64,000 bases of DNA from Cognatundibacterium rivi (GCF_018139565.1 NZ_JAGSPK010000001.1:310001-374000), one strand, 5' to 3'; positions 47,051 to 56,501 are shown, counted from the first letter of the stretch. A program made the numbers and translations. Notes: a model not told the origin generated them from the letters alone.

Positions 47051-48409
47051 ATGAACGTCGTTATTCTCGCTGCCGGTATGGGCAAACGCATGCAATCGTC
47101 TTTACCTAAAGTGCTGCATTCTGTGGCCGGAAAGCCTTTGCTGAAGCATGTGATCGATACCGCGCGCAGCCTGAATGCGGGCAGTATCTGCGTTATATAC
47201 GGTCATGGCGGCGATCAGGTATTGACGGCGGTCGCTGCCGACGATTTACGTTTTGCCAGACAAGAGCCGCAACTCGGCACCGGCCATGCGGTAGCGCAGG
47301 CGATTCCCGTACTCGATGAAAGTCAGCCGACGCTGGTGCTGTATGGTGATGTGCCACTGACGACGACGGCGACCCTGCAACGTCTGATCAGCGTTGCTGG
47401 TAACGACAAGCTGGCGATACTGACCGCGGAAATGGCTGACCCTACTGGTCTGGGGCGTATCGTCCGTGAAAACGGCGAGATCCGTCGTATCGTTGAACAA
47501 AAAGATGCGACCGAAGCAGAACGCCAGATTACCGAAATTAATACCGGCATCATGATCGTTCCGACTGTGAAACTGAAAGAATGGCTGGCGACTCTGTCGA
47601 ATAACAATGCGCAGGGCGAATACTATCTGACCGACATCGTCGCCCGTGCAGTGGCAGATGGTGTGGCGGTGGTATCAGCGCAGCCCGGCGCGATCTGGGA
47701 AACGCTAGGTGTGAACAGCAAAGTGCAACTGGCGGAACTTGAGCGGGTGCATCAGGCAAATATCGCGCGACAATTGCTGGAACAAGGAGTGACTTTGCTT
47801 GATCCGGCCCGTATTGATGTGCGTGGCACGCTGGTCTGCGCGCGCGATGTCAGCATTGACGTCGGTTGCGTATTTGAGGGCAATGTCACACTCGAAGATG
47901 GCGTGACGATTGCTGCGAATTGCGTGATCAAAGATGCGCACATTGCCGCTGGTGCGACGATCAAAGCGTTTTGCCATATCGAAGAAGCGAAAGTCGGCGC
48001 GCAATCGCAGATCGGTCCGTATGCGCGCCTGCGTCCCGGAACTGAGCTGGCAGAAGACGTGCACGTAGGGAATTTCGTGGAAATTAAAAACAGTCAGATC
48101 GCTGCGCACAGCAAAGCCAATCACCTGGCGTATGTCGGCGATGCAACTGTTGGCAGCCGTGTCAATATCGGTGCCGGTACGATTACCTGTAATTACGATG
48201 GTGCAAATAAATTCCGCACCGTGATCGAGGACGATGCCTTCATCGGCAGCGATACGCAATTGGTGGCGCCGGTGCGCGTAGGCAAAGGCGCAACGCTGGG
48301 TGCTGGCACCACGCTGACGAAAGATGCGCCGGAAGGAAAGCTGACTGTCTCAAGAGCGAAACAAATCACGATAGACAACTGGCAGCGGCCGGTGAAGCAA
48401 AAGAAATAA
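47051..48409 (+). CDS. glmU: Bifunctional GlmU (GlcNAc-1-P uridyltransferase / GlcN-1-P acetyltransferase)
   Basis: 452 residues from the ATG at 47051 ([17 protein letters not shown]). N-terminal uridyltransferase with LAAGMGKRM...LPKVLH and YGDVPL; C-terminal left-handed beta-helix hexapeptide repeats (about 250-430; [34 protein letters not shown]). Makes UDP-GlcNAc for peptidoglycan and LPS from the GlcN-6-P that GlmS supplies 5 kb downstream. Followed by a strong terminator. Confidence 0.97.
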   Translation: MNVVILAAGMGKRMQSSLPKVLHSVAGKPLLKHVIDTARSLNAGSICVIYGHGGDQVLTAVAADDLRFARQEPQLGTGHAVAQAIPVLDESQPTLVLYGDVPLTTTATLQRLISVAGNDKLAILTAEMADPTGLGRIVRENGEIRRIVEQKDATEAERQITEINTGIMIVPTVKLKEWLATLSNNNAQGEYYLTDIVARAVADGVAVVSAQPGAIWETLGVNSKVQLAELERVHQANIARQLLEQGVTLLDPARIDVRGTLVCARDVSIDVGCVFEGNVTLEDGVTIAANCVIKDAHIAAGATIKAFCHIEEAKVGAQSQIGPYARLRPGTELAEDVHVGNFVEIKNSQIAAHSKANHLAYVGDATVGSRVNIGAGTITCNYDGANKFRTVIEDDAFIGSDTQLVAPVRVGKGATLGAGTTLTKDAPEGKLTVSRAKQITIDNWQRPVKQKK

Positions 48410-48448
48410 ACCTCATCTGCGTCACAAGAATCGCAAGCGTTGAATATG

Positions 48449-48479
48449 CAGCCAGCCTGATATCAGGCTGGCTTTTTTT
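48449..48479 (+). terminator. Rho-independent terminator of glmU
   Basis: GCCAGCCTGA (48451-48460), TA, TCAGGCTGGC (48463-48472), then a T-run. Confidence 0.9.
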
Positions 48480-48573
48480 ATCGGCAGAATTTCGTCTGCA
48501 TGGATGCTATTTAAACTTATTTCAAACCGGAACCCTGCACTCGCCATGTATACTTCGTCGCAAAGGAGTACGC

Positions 48574-49332
48574 ATGACGATGTCTGATATGCAGCTTGAT
48601 TTACCCAAGATACGCGACCAGAAGCGACGCAGCCTGATGCGCGGTGCGCGCGATACGATACCAATGCTGATCGGTGCCGCACCGTTTGGCATGATTTTCG
48701 GCGCACTGATTTCCACCAGCCCGATGCTGCCTTGGCATGGGCAACTGATGTCGATGTCGGTGTTTGCCGGTTCCAGTCAGTTCATCGCGACCGGGTTGGT
48801 TGCAAGTCATACCGGTATGCTGGTGATCTGGCTGACGACATTGATCGTCAATCTGCGCCACATGTTGTATGCCGCGACGCTGCTGCCGCATGTCGCTCAT
48901 TTGTCTGCCCGCTGGCGCTGGTGTCTGGGTTTCCTGCTGACGGATGAAACGTTTGCCGTCGTCGCTGGTTATCATCAGCAAGCATTGAGCAGCGAAGAGC
49001 GCCGCTATTCGCACTGGTATTTTCTCGGTTCCGGCCTCGCGATGTACGCAAACTGGCAGGTGTGGACGCTGATTGGCTTACTGTTCGGCACACTGTTTCC
49101 TGCTTTGCAGACGCTGGGTCTGGACTATGCGATGGTGGCAACCTTCATCGCGATTATTGTGCCGCAGCTTAACCGGTTTCCACAATTTTCCGCCGCACTT
49201 GCCGCCGGTAGTTGTGCTTATCTGTTACAGGGCTTGCCGTATAAGCTGGGCTTGCTGAGTGCGGTAATGACAGGCGTGATCGTTGGTATGGCATTGACGC
49301 GCTTCGCTATCCGGTCAAAGGAGTCGGTATGA
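48574..49332 (+). CDS. azlC: AzlC family branched-chain amino acid exporter subunit
   Basis: 252 residues with the AzlC signature (TIPMLIGAAPFGMIFGALIS; MSVFAGSSQFIATGL; LRHMLYAATLLPH) and about seven transmembrane helices. AAAGGAG precedes the ATG. AzlC and AzlD (BrnF/BrnE-like) form a two-protein exporter of branched-chain amino acids and analogues. The azlD start overlaps its stop (ATGA). Confidence 0.93.
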   Translation: MTMSDMQLDLPKIRDQKRRSLMRGARDTIPMLIGAAPFGMIFGALISTSPMLPWHGQLMSMSVFAGSSQFIATGLVASHTGMLVIWLTTLIVNLRHMLYAATLLPHVAHLSARWRWCLGFLLTDETFAVVAGYHQQALSSEERRYSHWYFLGSGLAMYANWQVWTLIGLLFGTLFPALQTLGLDYAMVATFIAIIVPQLNRFPQFSAALAAGSCAYLLQGLPYKLGLLSAVMTGVIVGMALTRFAIRSKESV

Positions 49333-49652
49333 ATTACGTGCTGATGATAGGTGGTATGGCGCTGGTGACGGTGCTGATTAAAGCCTTGTTTTTTATTCTT
49401 GGTGACAGGCTGGTTTTTCCACCGTGGCTGAATCTGGCATTGAGTTTTGTACCGGTAACCGTGCTGACAGCAATTATCACGCCGATGATACTGGCGCCGC
49501 ATGGCAAGGGGCCGGAACTGCACTGGCGGAATCCGCAATTACTTGCGTCACTAATTGCCGTTATTGTTTGTGTGCTGAGCCGCAGACAGTTACTGACGAT
49601 CGTTGTCGGTCTGCTGAGTTTTTTCTTTTTGCAGTGGCAATTCTCGATGTAA
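49329..49652 (+). CDS. azlD: AzlD family small exporter subunit
   Basis: 107 residues, four hydrophobic helices (MIGGMALVTVLIKALFFILG; LALSFVPVTVLTAIITPMIL), the standard AzlD size. Translationally coupled to azlC by a 4-bp overlap. Partner subunit of the branched-chain amino acid exporter. Confidence 0.92.
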   Translation: MNYVLMIGGMALVTVLIKALFFILGDRLVFPPWLNLALSFVPVTVLTAIITPMILAPHGKGPELHWRNPQLLASLIAVIVCVLSRRQLLTIVVGLLSFFFLQWQFSM

Positions 49653-49700
49653 TTCGCGCTGCTCGATTGATGTTGAAATCAGATACAGAAATCAGACGTT

Positions 49701-49735
49701 AAAAATGCCGGAATATTGTCCGGCATTTTTTATGG
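49701..49735 (+). terminator. Terminator between azlD and the convergent SDR gene (bidirectional)
   Basis: AAAAATGCCGGA (49701-49712) and TCCGGCATTTTT (49719-49730) form a 12-bp stem with a 6-base loop, A-run and T-run on either side. Confidence 0.88.
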
Positions 49736-49760
49736 TGTTGCGAGATGGTCGAAAGCAATT

Positions 49761-50582
49761 TCATTGAGGTGGACGTACTTCTTTTTTCAGCGCTGCCATG
49801 GCGAGCTTTTCCACCAGACCGGGCGCGATCAGTTTCAGCCAGCGACCGAGTTTTCCTTTGCCTGTCATGACCACTTCACGTTTTCCTTGTTGCATACCCT
49901 GAATGATCAGGTGTGCACATTCTTCTATCGACATCGCATCGTCTTCTTTCAAACCGCTGCTGCCCGCCGCGTTTCCGGCCGCGTTGTAGCCGTGATAGCG
50001 GATGCGGGTTGCCACCACGCCGGGATAGGCGAGCGTAATCCGTATGCCTGCTTCCTTGACTTCGCTGCGCAGACTTTCAAAGAAGCCATTCATCGCGAAT
50101 TTACTGGCACTGTACGCAGTACGACCCGGCACACCTATCAGTCCGGCCAGCGAGGAAACCGCAACGATGTGCCCGCGTGATTGCTTCAGGTAAGGCAGCG
50201 CCGCATGTGTGCACCAGACACTGCCCCAGAAATTAATCCGCATTAATTCCTGATACCAGCCAAGATCCGCGACCTCGCTGAATAAGGCTTGCGCAGATTT
50301 ACCGGCATTGTTGATGAGCGCATCTATCCTGCCGAATTTTTCTGCTGCCTTAGTGATCAGTTGGTGGCACTCGCTTTCGATGCCGACATCGGTTTTGACG
50401 ACCAGACATACGCTGCCATAGGTCTGACATTCAGCTGCTACTTGTTTTAAGGCGTCTTCGTTACGTGCAGCCAGTACCAGTGAGGCTTGGCTGCCGCCGG
50501 ATTTCGCCAGTTGCCTGGCGATTTCTGCACCGATGCCGTCAGACGCACCGGTAATGATGATGACTTTATTTTGCCCGCTCAT
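49761..50582 (-). CDS. SDR family oxidoreductase
   Basis: 273 residues, classical short-chain dehydrogenase: TGASDGIGAEIARQL cofactor motif, NNAG at about 91, catalytic Ser in VSSLAGLIG and YxxxK in AYSASKFAMNG. Start overlaps the stop of the aldolase-type gene (ATGA). C-terminal extension ends in basic helix (KLGRWLKLIAPGLVEKLAM), which may be membrane-associated. Substrate unknown. Confidence 0.88.
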   Translation of the reverse strand: MSGQNKVIIITGASDGIGAEIARQLAKSGGSQASLVLAARNEDALKQVAAECQTYGSVCLVVKTDVGIESECHQLITKAAEKFGRIDALINNAGKSAQALFSEVADLGWYQELMRINFWGSVWCTHAALPYLKQSRGHIVAVSSLAGLIGVPGRTAYSASKFAMNGFFESLRSEVKEAGIRITLAYPGVVATRIRYHGYNAAGNAAGSSGLKEDDAMSIEECAHLIIQGMQQGKREVVMTGKGKLGRWLKLIAPGLVEKLAMAALKKEVRPPQ

Positions 50583-51334
50583 GACTGATAGCTTTCATCC
50601 GTGCGGTTAAGCTTGCGTATCAGTGAAGGCCAGACGAATGCACCGCCGAGGCCACCGGTTTGTACCCGCATCGACTCTGCAACACCTTGCACGATCTGCG
50701 GGTTGACATGAATCAGTTCACCACCGGCCTGCGCCGCCAGTTGTATCTGGCAAGTGGCTTCAAACGTGTACATGGACAAAAATGCGTCAGCAATACTTTT
50801 ACCGACAGTGAGTAGCCCGTGATTGCGCAGCACCAGGAAATTCGCGTTCCCCATGTCCGCTTGCAGACGCGGTTTTTCATCATCGCGGAAAGCCACACCT
50901 TCGTAATCATGATACGCAAGCGAAGCGAGGACGAATGTTGATTGCTGCGATAGCGGCAAAATGCCGCAGCGCTGGGCGCTGACCGCAACACCTGCTTTGG
51001 TGTGGGTATGCAGTACGCATTGCACATCTTCGCGCGCGGCATGTACCGCGCTGTGAATAACAAAACCAGCCGGATTCACTGGGAAAGGCGAATCAATCAC
51101 CTTGTTGCATTGCTGATCGACTTTCACCAGCGAGGACGCAGTGATTTCATCGAACATCAGGCCATACGGATTGATCAGAAAATGATGCTCAGGTCCCGGA
51201 ATGCGCGCGCTGATGTGTGTAAACACCAGATCACTCCAGCCGTAAGCGGCAACGAGGCGGTAACAGGCAGCCAGATCCACCCGTAACTGCCATTCTTCGG
51301 GGCTGACTTTATCTTTAAGGGAAGGTATTTGCAT
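50579..51334 (-). CDS. Class II aldolase/adducin family protein
   Basis: 251 residues. Zinc-site histidines in VLHTHTKAGVAVS and the NHGLLTVG motif; N-terminal WSDLVFTHISARIPGPEHHF. Class II aldolases/epimerases cleave or isomerise sugar phosphates; this adducin-like subgroup is often uncharacterised. Middle gene of an HD-aldolase-SDR operon opposite the Crp/Fnr gene. Confidence 0.88.
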   Translation of the reverse strand: MQIPSLKDKVSPEEWQLRVDLAACYRLVAAYGWSDLVFTHISARIPGPEHHFLINPYGLMFDEITASSLVKVDQQCNKVIDSPFPVNPAGFVIHSAVHAAREDVQCVLHTHTKAGVAVSAQRCGILPLSQQSTFVLASLAYHDYEGVAFRDDEKPRLQADMGNANFLVLRNHGLLTVGKSIADAFLSMYTFEATCQIQLAAQAGGELIHVNPQIVQGVAESMRVQTGGLGGAFVWPSLIRKLNRTDESYQS

Positions 51335-51380
51335 GATGTCTCCTGTTAGTTGTTATTGATATTGCTATGTCGTTATTTGG

Positions 51381-51962
51381 CTATTTCGCTGGAACAGCGG
51401 CCTTGTAAATCGTATTTTTTGGATGAGATAACAAGCGCTTCAGCATGGGCTCAAACTCTATCAGTGGAAAAGTTTCTGCGTGCGGATCGAACGAAGGATT
51501 GTCATACAGTGCGCAGAATTCCGCAGTGCGTTCAAAGTGCGGATGGCCGCGGAATTGTTCGCGCATATCTCTATCCATACCCAGATGGTGAAAGAAATAA
51601 TGCCCTTGAAAAATGCCATGATGTTGCACCATCCACAGATTTTCTTCGCTGACAAACGGTTTCAGGATTGCCGCTGCGATATCCGGATGATTAAAACTGC
51701 CCAGCGTGTCGCCGATATCGTGCAGCAAAGCGCAGCAGATATATTCCTCGTCACGACTATCGCGCATCGCACGGGTGGCGGTTTGTAACGAGTGCGCGTA
51801 ACGATCAATCGGGAAGCCGCCGTAATCACCTTCGAGTAACTGCAGATGTTGGATGACACGATCAGGCAATTTTTGCGCGAATTGCATGAATTCGCCGCCG
51901 ATCAGTTGCCAGTCTTGTTGCGTACTGTCTTCCATACGTTGGAAATGAGCGCGATGAGGCAT
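51381..51962 (-). CDS. HD-domain protein (diiron oxygenase or phosphohydrolase-like)
   Basis: 193 residues from the ATG at 51962, with AGGAGA 5 bases upstream; a longer frame runs to 52517 but lies antisense to the Crp/Fnr gene and is not protein-like. HD core: RYAHSLQTATRAMRDSRDEE, CCALLHDIGDTLGSF, MVQHHGIFQGHYFFHHLG. The His/Asp pattern resembles small HD proteins such as PhnZ, a diiron oxygenase, more than nucleotide hydrolases; that is inference. Head of the operon. Confidence 0.82.
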   Translation of the reverse strand: MPHRAHFQRMEDSTQQDWQLIGGEFMQFAQKLPDRVIQHLQLLEGDYGGFPIDRYAHSLQTATRAMRDSRDEEYICCALLHDIGDTLGSFNHPDIAAAILKPFVSEENLWMVQHHGIFQGHYFFHHLGMDRDMREQFRGHPHFERTAEFCALYDNPSFDPHAETFPLIEFEPMLKRLLSHPKNTIYKAAVPAK

Positions 51963-52019
51963 TTTTGTCTCCTGTTTAATTTTTGTATTCTCACCATACA
52001 GGCGCACTACGCAGCAAAC

Positions 52020-52042
52020 TGTCAAATATTTTACAATTGACC
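52020..52042. promoter_or_regulatory. Inverted repeat between HD operon and Crp/Fnr gene
   Basis: GTCAA (52021-52025) and TTGAC (52037-52041), separated by 11 bases, in the divergent spacer. TTGAC can serve as a -35 box in each direction, and the repeat may be the Crp/Fnr-type regulator's operator. Confidence 0.45.
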
Positions 52043-52079
52043 GTATCGATTTTGTCATCACCAAACACGAACCCCGCCT

Positions 52080-52769
52080 ATGCCGCCATCTTCTGTACTC
52101 AACTCGCTTGCCGGTGACGACTGGTTTGCGGCATTGCCCGCAGCGACACGCAAGGAAATGCTGGATTGCAGCGAAAAACAATATCTGCAACCGGGTGAAA
52201 TGTTGTTCCGGCAGGGCGATCCGCCAGCCGGGTTTTATGCATTGCTTAGCGGTAAGTTGAAAATGTCTACTTTGAGTGAAGACGGGCGCGAGGCGATCCT
52301 GACCATACTTGAGCCTGGCACCTGGTTCGGCGAAATTTCCCTGATTGACGGCAAACCGAGAACGCACGATGCAACGGCGATCGGGCGTGCTGAAGTGCTG
52401 ATGATGACCCCGGCCTGTTTTGATCATCTGATGCAAGGTGCAGACTTTGCGCTGGCGGTTGCGCAGATGCTGGCGCAGCGTATTCGTTTGTTGTACGGCA
52501 TTGTTGAAGACGCGCATTTACGCTCAGCCAGAGCGCGGGTCGCCAGACGTCTGGTATTGCTGGCGAATAGCGAAAAAGAGCAAGGCGAGTCAGAAAAGAT
52601 GGAAATTCCGGTATCGCAGGAATCGCTGGCAATGATGTTAGGAATGAGTCGTCAGAGCCTTTCAAAAGAATTAAAATTTTTTGAGCATGCTGAGTTGATC
52701 CGGCTCGGGTATCGTTCCATCCGCATTTCATCGCTGGATAAACTGCGCGCGTTGTGTGAAAAAGATTAA
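52080..52769 (+). CDS. Crp/Fnr family transcriptional regulator
   Basis: 229 residues. Cyclic-nucleotide-binding-like domain (GEMLFRQGDPPAGFYALLSG, GTWFGEISLIDGKPRTHDA) and C-terminal Crp HTH (IPVSQESLAMMLGMSRQSLS). No N-terminal Cys cluster, so not an Fe-S FNR. It faces the HD-aldolase-SDR operon across 117 bp and is its likely regulator. Confidence 0.9.
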   Translation: MPPSSVLNSLAGDDWFAALPAATRKEMLDCSEKQYLQPGEMLFRQGDPPAGFYALLSGKLKMSTLSEDGREAILTILEPGTWFGEISLIDGKPRTHDATAIGRAEVLMMTPACFDHLMQGADFALAVAQMLAQRIRLLYGIVEDAHLRSARARVARRLVLLANSEKEQGESEKMEIPVSQESLAMMLGMSRQSLSKELKFFEHAELIRLGYRSIRISSLDKLRALCEKD

Positions 52770-52945
52770 AGCCGGAGATAAGCGAAAGATAATGTAATTA
52801 AGGCTATATTAATCAGTTGATACACTATTTTTTGGTTTTGTTTTCCTTGTCATTCTTTGTAAAATCCAGCACTATAGTTTTGATTTCACGTCACAAAAAA
52901 TAGCTTCGTATTTAGTACTTATCCCGCTTTTCCACAGGCTCTTCT

Positions 52946-53794
52946 ATGCGAATTCTGCACAAGACAGTGTGTTTTTGTTTAACGATTATTTTTGCCGGCA
53001 CTTCCGTAGCGTATGGCAATTGTTCTCGTACCATGAAGGTTCCCCTGGCGGTGACAGGCTTAAGTGTAATCGTCAGCGGAGAAATTATTTCTGGGGTGTA
53101 TCCTGAAATACTGAGCGATTTAACTGCAAAAGAAAAATGTAATTTTGAACTTTCAATTGTGCCGCGTGCCCGGCTTGAAATGATGTTTGAAAATGGCCAT
53201 GCAGATATTCTTATACCGGCAACGCGCACGGCCAGGCGCGATCAGCTGGGTTATTTTATTCCACTCATTTCTAATCGGGCGATGCTGATTTCTGTTCGCG
53301 AGCAAAGTATTTCTGTGAAAAATTTCAAGGAACTACTGGAGCAGAAAGCAGCAAAAATAGCGGTAGTACGCGGTTTTGATTATGGTGAAAAGTATCAGGC
53401 GTTTCTGAAAGAATTACAGAAGCGGAACCGGCTTCGCTTTGAAGCTGATCCGGTCTCGGTTGCCCGGCTGTTGAAGTCAGGTGCTGCCGATTACACCCTG
53501 ATGGCGCCATCGATTTTTGCGGGTTCAGTACAGATTGATGAACGCGTTACTGATCTCGAAGATAAATTGCAATATCAGCCGCTGCAGGAATTAAACTGGG
53601 GTGAAAGCGGCGTTTATTTTTCTAAAAAATCATTAAGTACCGCGGATGTTCAGGAACTACAGGAGATTTTTGAACGTGCCGCAAGTGATGGTTTGATCTG
53701 GAAAGGCTTTCAGCGTTATTACAAAAAAGAATTTCTGAAAGATAGTATCCGTCCACGCGATACTTTGCGCACTTCAGGTCAGGTTCCTAACTAG
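52946..53794 (+). CDS. Amino-acid-type periplasmic solute-binding protein
   Basis: 282 residues. Signal peptide (VCFCLTIIFAGTSVAYG) and an SBP_bac_3-like fold (PLAVTGLSVIVSGEIISGVY, IVPRARLEMMFENGHADILI, AAKIAVVRGFDYGEKYQAFL). No transporter genes follow, so it could be a stand-alone sensor or partner of a distant ABC system. Its stop overlaps that of the convergent Lrp gene by 4 bp. Confidence 0.82.
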   Translation: MRILHKTVCFCLTIIFAGTSVAYGNCSRTMKVPLAVTGLSVIVSGEIISGVYPEILSDLTAKEKCNFELSIVPRARLEMMFENGHADILIPATRTARRDQLGYFIPLISNRAMLISVREQSISVKNFKELLEQKAAKIAVVRGFDYGEKYQAFLKELQKRNRLRFEADPVSVARLLKSGAADYTLMAPSIFAGSVQIDERVTDLEDKLQYQPLQELNWGESGVYFSKKSLSTADVQELQEIFERAASDGLIWKGFQRYYKKEFLKDSIRPRDTLRTSGQVPN

Positions 53795-54252
53795 ATGGCA
53801 ATTCTGGTTTCAAATTTACTGCGCAGAATTGAAAAGAAACTTCTGACGTTTCTGATATTGCTTTGAGTTGCAAACAGCTGATGCGCTAACGCATGATATG
53901 CCGTCATATCAGCAACCTGAATGATCAGAATAAAATCCGGCCCCGGGGATACCCGGTAGCACTGTTGCACGGCGGGCTCAAGAGCGACCCTCTGTTCAAA
54001 CTCGATCAGTCTTTCTGTTGCTTGCTGATCCAGCGTTATTTCGACAATCGCAGTTAATCCCGCGCCTACTTTTTCCGGTGCCAGAATCGCTACCTGACGC
54101 GCGATCACACCTTCTTCAATCAGACGCTTTACCCGCCGCATGCACGTCGGCGCGGATGCGTGTACCCGCTGCGCCAATTCGTGATTGGTCAGCGACGCAT
54201 CTTGTTGTAATTGCTGCAAAATGCGTTTATCAAGTTCATCTAAAGTCGTCAT
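53791..54252 (-). CDS. Lrp/AsnC family regulator next to glmS
   Basis: 153 residues: HTH at the N-terminus (LDKRILQQLQQDASLTNHEL, APTCMRRVKRLIEEGVIARQ) and a C-terminal RAM ligand domain (LTAIVEITLDQ; GPDFILIIQVADMTAYHALA). Divergent from glmS across 160 bp that hold repeated TTGAAATAAA motifs, so it probably controls itself and perhaps glmS. Confidence 0.9.
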   Translation of the reverse strand: MTTLDELDKRILQQLQQDASLTNHELAQRVHASAPTCMRRVKRLIEEGVIARQVAILAPEKVGAGLTAIVEITLDQQATERLIEFEQRVALEPAVQQCYRVSPGPDFILIIQVADMTAYHALAHQLFATQSNIRNVRSFFSILRSKFETRIAI

Positions 54253-54255
54253 TTA

Positions 54256-54358
54256 TTGAAATAAATAGTTGTTAATTTGTTTTATTTGAAATAAAAAATC
54301 GATGAGGAATTTTATTTTCTATAAATTTCATATTAAATCAAATTTTGAAATAAATAGT
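54256..54358. promoter_or_regulatory. Array of TTGAAATAAA operators in the lrp-glmS spacer
   Basis: TTGAAATAAATAGT at 54256-54269 and 54345-54358 and TTGAAATAAA at 54286-54295 are direct; CTATAAATTTCA (54319-54330) is an imperfect inverted copy. Starts are 30 and 59 bases apart, near whole helical turns, typical of Lrp/AsnC octamer wrapping. Confidence 0.6.
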
Positions 54359-54412
54359 CAATCAAATTACATTAGCATAGCTGCATTCTCTTTTCTCATT
54401 CGCGAGGTCATT

Positions 54413-56230
54413 ATGTGCGGTATCGTCGGTGCAGTTGCTCAGCGTAACATCACGCCCATCCTGCTTGAAGGGCTCAAGCGCCTTGAATACCGTGGTTATG
54501 ATTCCTGCGGTATTGCCTTACATGTCAATGGTCAGTTGCAGCGTTCACGCAGCACATCCCGCGTGGCCGAATTACAGGCGCAGGTAGAGCAGAGTGGCTT
54601 ATCCGGCTTTACTGGTATCGCGCATACCCGTTGGGCGACTCACGGCGTTCCTTCTTCCGCCAATGCCCATCCGCATTTTTCACGCGACCGGATTGCGCTC
54701 GTGCATAACGGCATTATCGAAAATCATGAAGAATTACGTACCGAATTAAAAGCACTCGGCTACGTTTTTGAAAGCCAGACCGATACCGAAGTCATTGCCC
54801 ATCTGGTGGATCATTTATATCAGGGCGATTTATTTGAGACAGTGCAGCAAGCAGTGAAACGCCTGAGGGGCGCATATGCGATTGCGGTGTTTTGTCGGGA
54901 CGAGCCGCATCGTGTGATCGGCGCACGTCAGGGTTCGCCTTTAATTGTTGGTGTCGGCAAAGGTGAAAATTTTCTCGCGTCAGATGCGATGGCGCTGGCA
55001 GGTACCACAGACCAGATCATTTATCTGGAAGAGGGCGATGTCGTTGATCTGCAATTGCAACGTTGCTGGATTGTGGATGTGCATGGCAAAGCAGTGGAAC
55101 GCGAAGTGCGCACCGTTCACGCCCACAGCGGTGCGGCAGAACTTGGCCCGTATCGTCATTACATGCAGAAAGAAATATTCGAACAGCCACGCGCCATCGG
55201 TGACACGCTTGAAGGTGTCACCAGCATCATGCCGGAATTATTCGGCGATAAAGCCTACGGAGTCTTCAAGCAAATTGATTCGGTGCTCATCCTCGCTTGT
55301 GGCACCAGCTATTACGCGGGGCTTACCGCCAAATACTGGCTGGAGTCAATTGCGAAAATTCCTGTTAATGTAGAAATCGCCAGCGAATACCGTTATCGCG
55401 ACAGCGTGCCGAATTCGAATTCACTGGTTGTCACCATCTCGCAAAGCGGTGAAACGGCAGACACGCTGGCCGCCCTGAAACATGCCCGTTCGCTGGGGAT
55501 GCAGCACACGCTGACGATCTGCAATGTCTCCACCAGTGCGATGGTCAGAGAGTGCGTTTTGTCGTATATCACCCGCGCTGGTATCGAGGTCGGCGTTGCG
55601 TCAACTAAAGCATTTACTACGCAACTGGTCGCGCTTTTCTTACTGACGCTGACACTTGCTCAAAGCAAAGGCAGGCTCAGCGATGTGGATGAGGCAGAAC
55701 ATATCAAAGCCCTGCGCCATCTTCCATTAGCTGTCAGTGCCGTACTTGCGCTGGAACCGCAAATCATCGCCTGGTCAGAAGAATTCGCCAGAAAAGAAAA
55801 TGCCCTTTTCCTCGGTCGCGGCTTGCACTATCCAATCGCGCTTGAAGGCGCACTCAAGCTCAAGGAAATTTCTTATATTCATGCAGAAGCGTATCCCGCA
55901 GGTGAACTGAAACACGGCCCGCTGGCGCTGGTGACCAAAGAAATGCCGGTGGTAACGGTGGCACCGAATGATGCACTGATTGAAAAACTCAAATCTAATC
56001 TGCAGGAAGTCAGAGCCCGTGGTGGCGAGCTGTTTGTATTCGCGGATGCCGATTCGCACATTACTTCCAGCGAAGGCGTACACGTCATCCGTCTGCCAGA
56101 GCACTACGGGCAGCTATCCGCGATCCTGCACGTCGTACCACTGCAATTACTCGCCTACCACACGGCGCTTGCTCGCGGTACCGATGTTGATAAGCCAAGA
56201 AATTTAGCGAAAAGTGTTACGGTCGAATAG
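54413..56230 (+). CDS. glmS: Glutamine-fructose-6-phosphate aminotransferase GlmS
   Basis: 605 residues from the ATG at 54413; the frame is open 37 codons upstream but [12 protein letters not shown] gives the obligatory Cys1 nucleophile after Met removal. N-terminal glutaminase (1-240; [13 protein letters not shown]), then two SIS isomerase domains ([24 protein letters not shown]) and the C-terminal [11 protein letters not shown] that overlaps the TnsD target in attTn7. Makes glucosamine-6-P, the entry to UDP-GlcNAc. No glmS ribozyme or sRNA site seen. Confidence 0.97.
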   Translation: MCGIVGAVAQRNITPILLEGLKRLEYRGYDSCGIALHVNGQLQRSRSTSRVAELQAQVEQSGLSGFTGIAHTRWATHGVPSSANAHPHFSRDRIALVHNGIIENHEELRTELKALGYVFESQTDTEVIAHLVDHLYQGDLFETVQQAVKRLRGAYAIAVFCRDEPHRVIGARQGSPLIVGVGKGENFLASDAMALAGTTDQIIYLEEGDVVDLQLQRCWIVDVHGKAVEREVRTVHAHSGAAELGPYRHYMQKEIFEQPRAIGDTLEGVTSIMPELFGDKAYGVFKQIDSVLILACGTSYYAGLTAKYWLESIAKIPVNVEIASEYRYRDSVPNSNSLVVTISQSGETADTLAALKHARSLGMQHTLTICNVSTSAMVRECVLSYITRAGIEVGVASTKAFTTQLVALFLLTLTLAQSKGRLSDVDEAEHIKALRHLPLAVSAVLALEPQIIAWSEEFARKENALFLGRGLHYPIALEGALKLKEISYIHAEAYPAGELKHGPLALVTKEMPVVTVAPNDALIEKLKSNLQEVRARGGELFVFADADSHITSSEGVHVIRLPEHYGQLSAILHVVPLQLLAYHTALARGTDVDKPRNLAKSVTVE

Positions 56231-56252
56231 GAGAAATCAGCAATTTTTTGAC

Positions 56253-56340
56253 TGTTGTCGATGAATAAAAAAGTTCGACACAAAATAAAAATGTTCAATA
56301 CTAAATAAAAAAGTTTGACACAAAATCGAAAAGGTAAAAA
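56253..56340. mobile_element. Tn7-like transposon end at attTn7
   Basis: Begins TGTTGTCG 22 bases after the glmS stop, the Tn7 insertion position, preceded by TTGAC as a possible 5-bp target duplication. Contains three 20-bp tandem units starting at 56264, 56284 and 56304 (consensus AATAAAAAAGTTCGACACAA), the arrangement of TnsB-binding sites. No TnsABCDE genes or opposite end found in the window. I infer a decayed or deleted element. Confidence 0.65.
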
Positions 56341-56381
56341 GAGAGCCAATATGTGACTCCTTTTTCCTGACCTTCAATTAT

Positions 56382-56501
56382 TGTAGTGGTCAACTTATCC
56401 CATACTACGTTAAGTTTTTCTTCGGCTATCGACTTTGTAAGCTTTTCTACTAGATTCACGCGGAGCTGACGAACCTATTCATGCTGGATCCGACCACTAC
56501 A
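56382..56501. mobile_element. 120-bp MITE-like element with TGTAGTGGTC inverted ends
   Basis: TGTAGTGGTC (56382-56391) and GACCACTACA (56492-56501) are perfect 10-bp terminal inverted repeats. Interior has no ORF start. May be the internally deleted remains of an insertion sequence that cut umuC; the right end touches the umuC fragment. Confidence 0.55.

Noticed and set aside
51963..52517. N-terminal extension of the HD protein to 378 residues
   Set aside because: Extension is antisense to the Crp/Fnr gene and basic, low-similarity sequence; a good ribosome site supports the start at 51962.
54253..54412. glmS ribozyme
   Set aside because: That ribozyme belongs to Gram-positive bacteria; the region is AT-rich with repeated operators and no ribozyme core.
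56253..56340. CRISPR-like array of 20-bp units after glmS
   Set aside because: The units abut directly without spacers and differ from each other; a transposon end explains them better.
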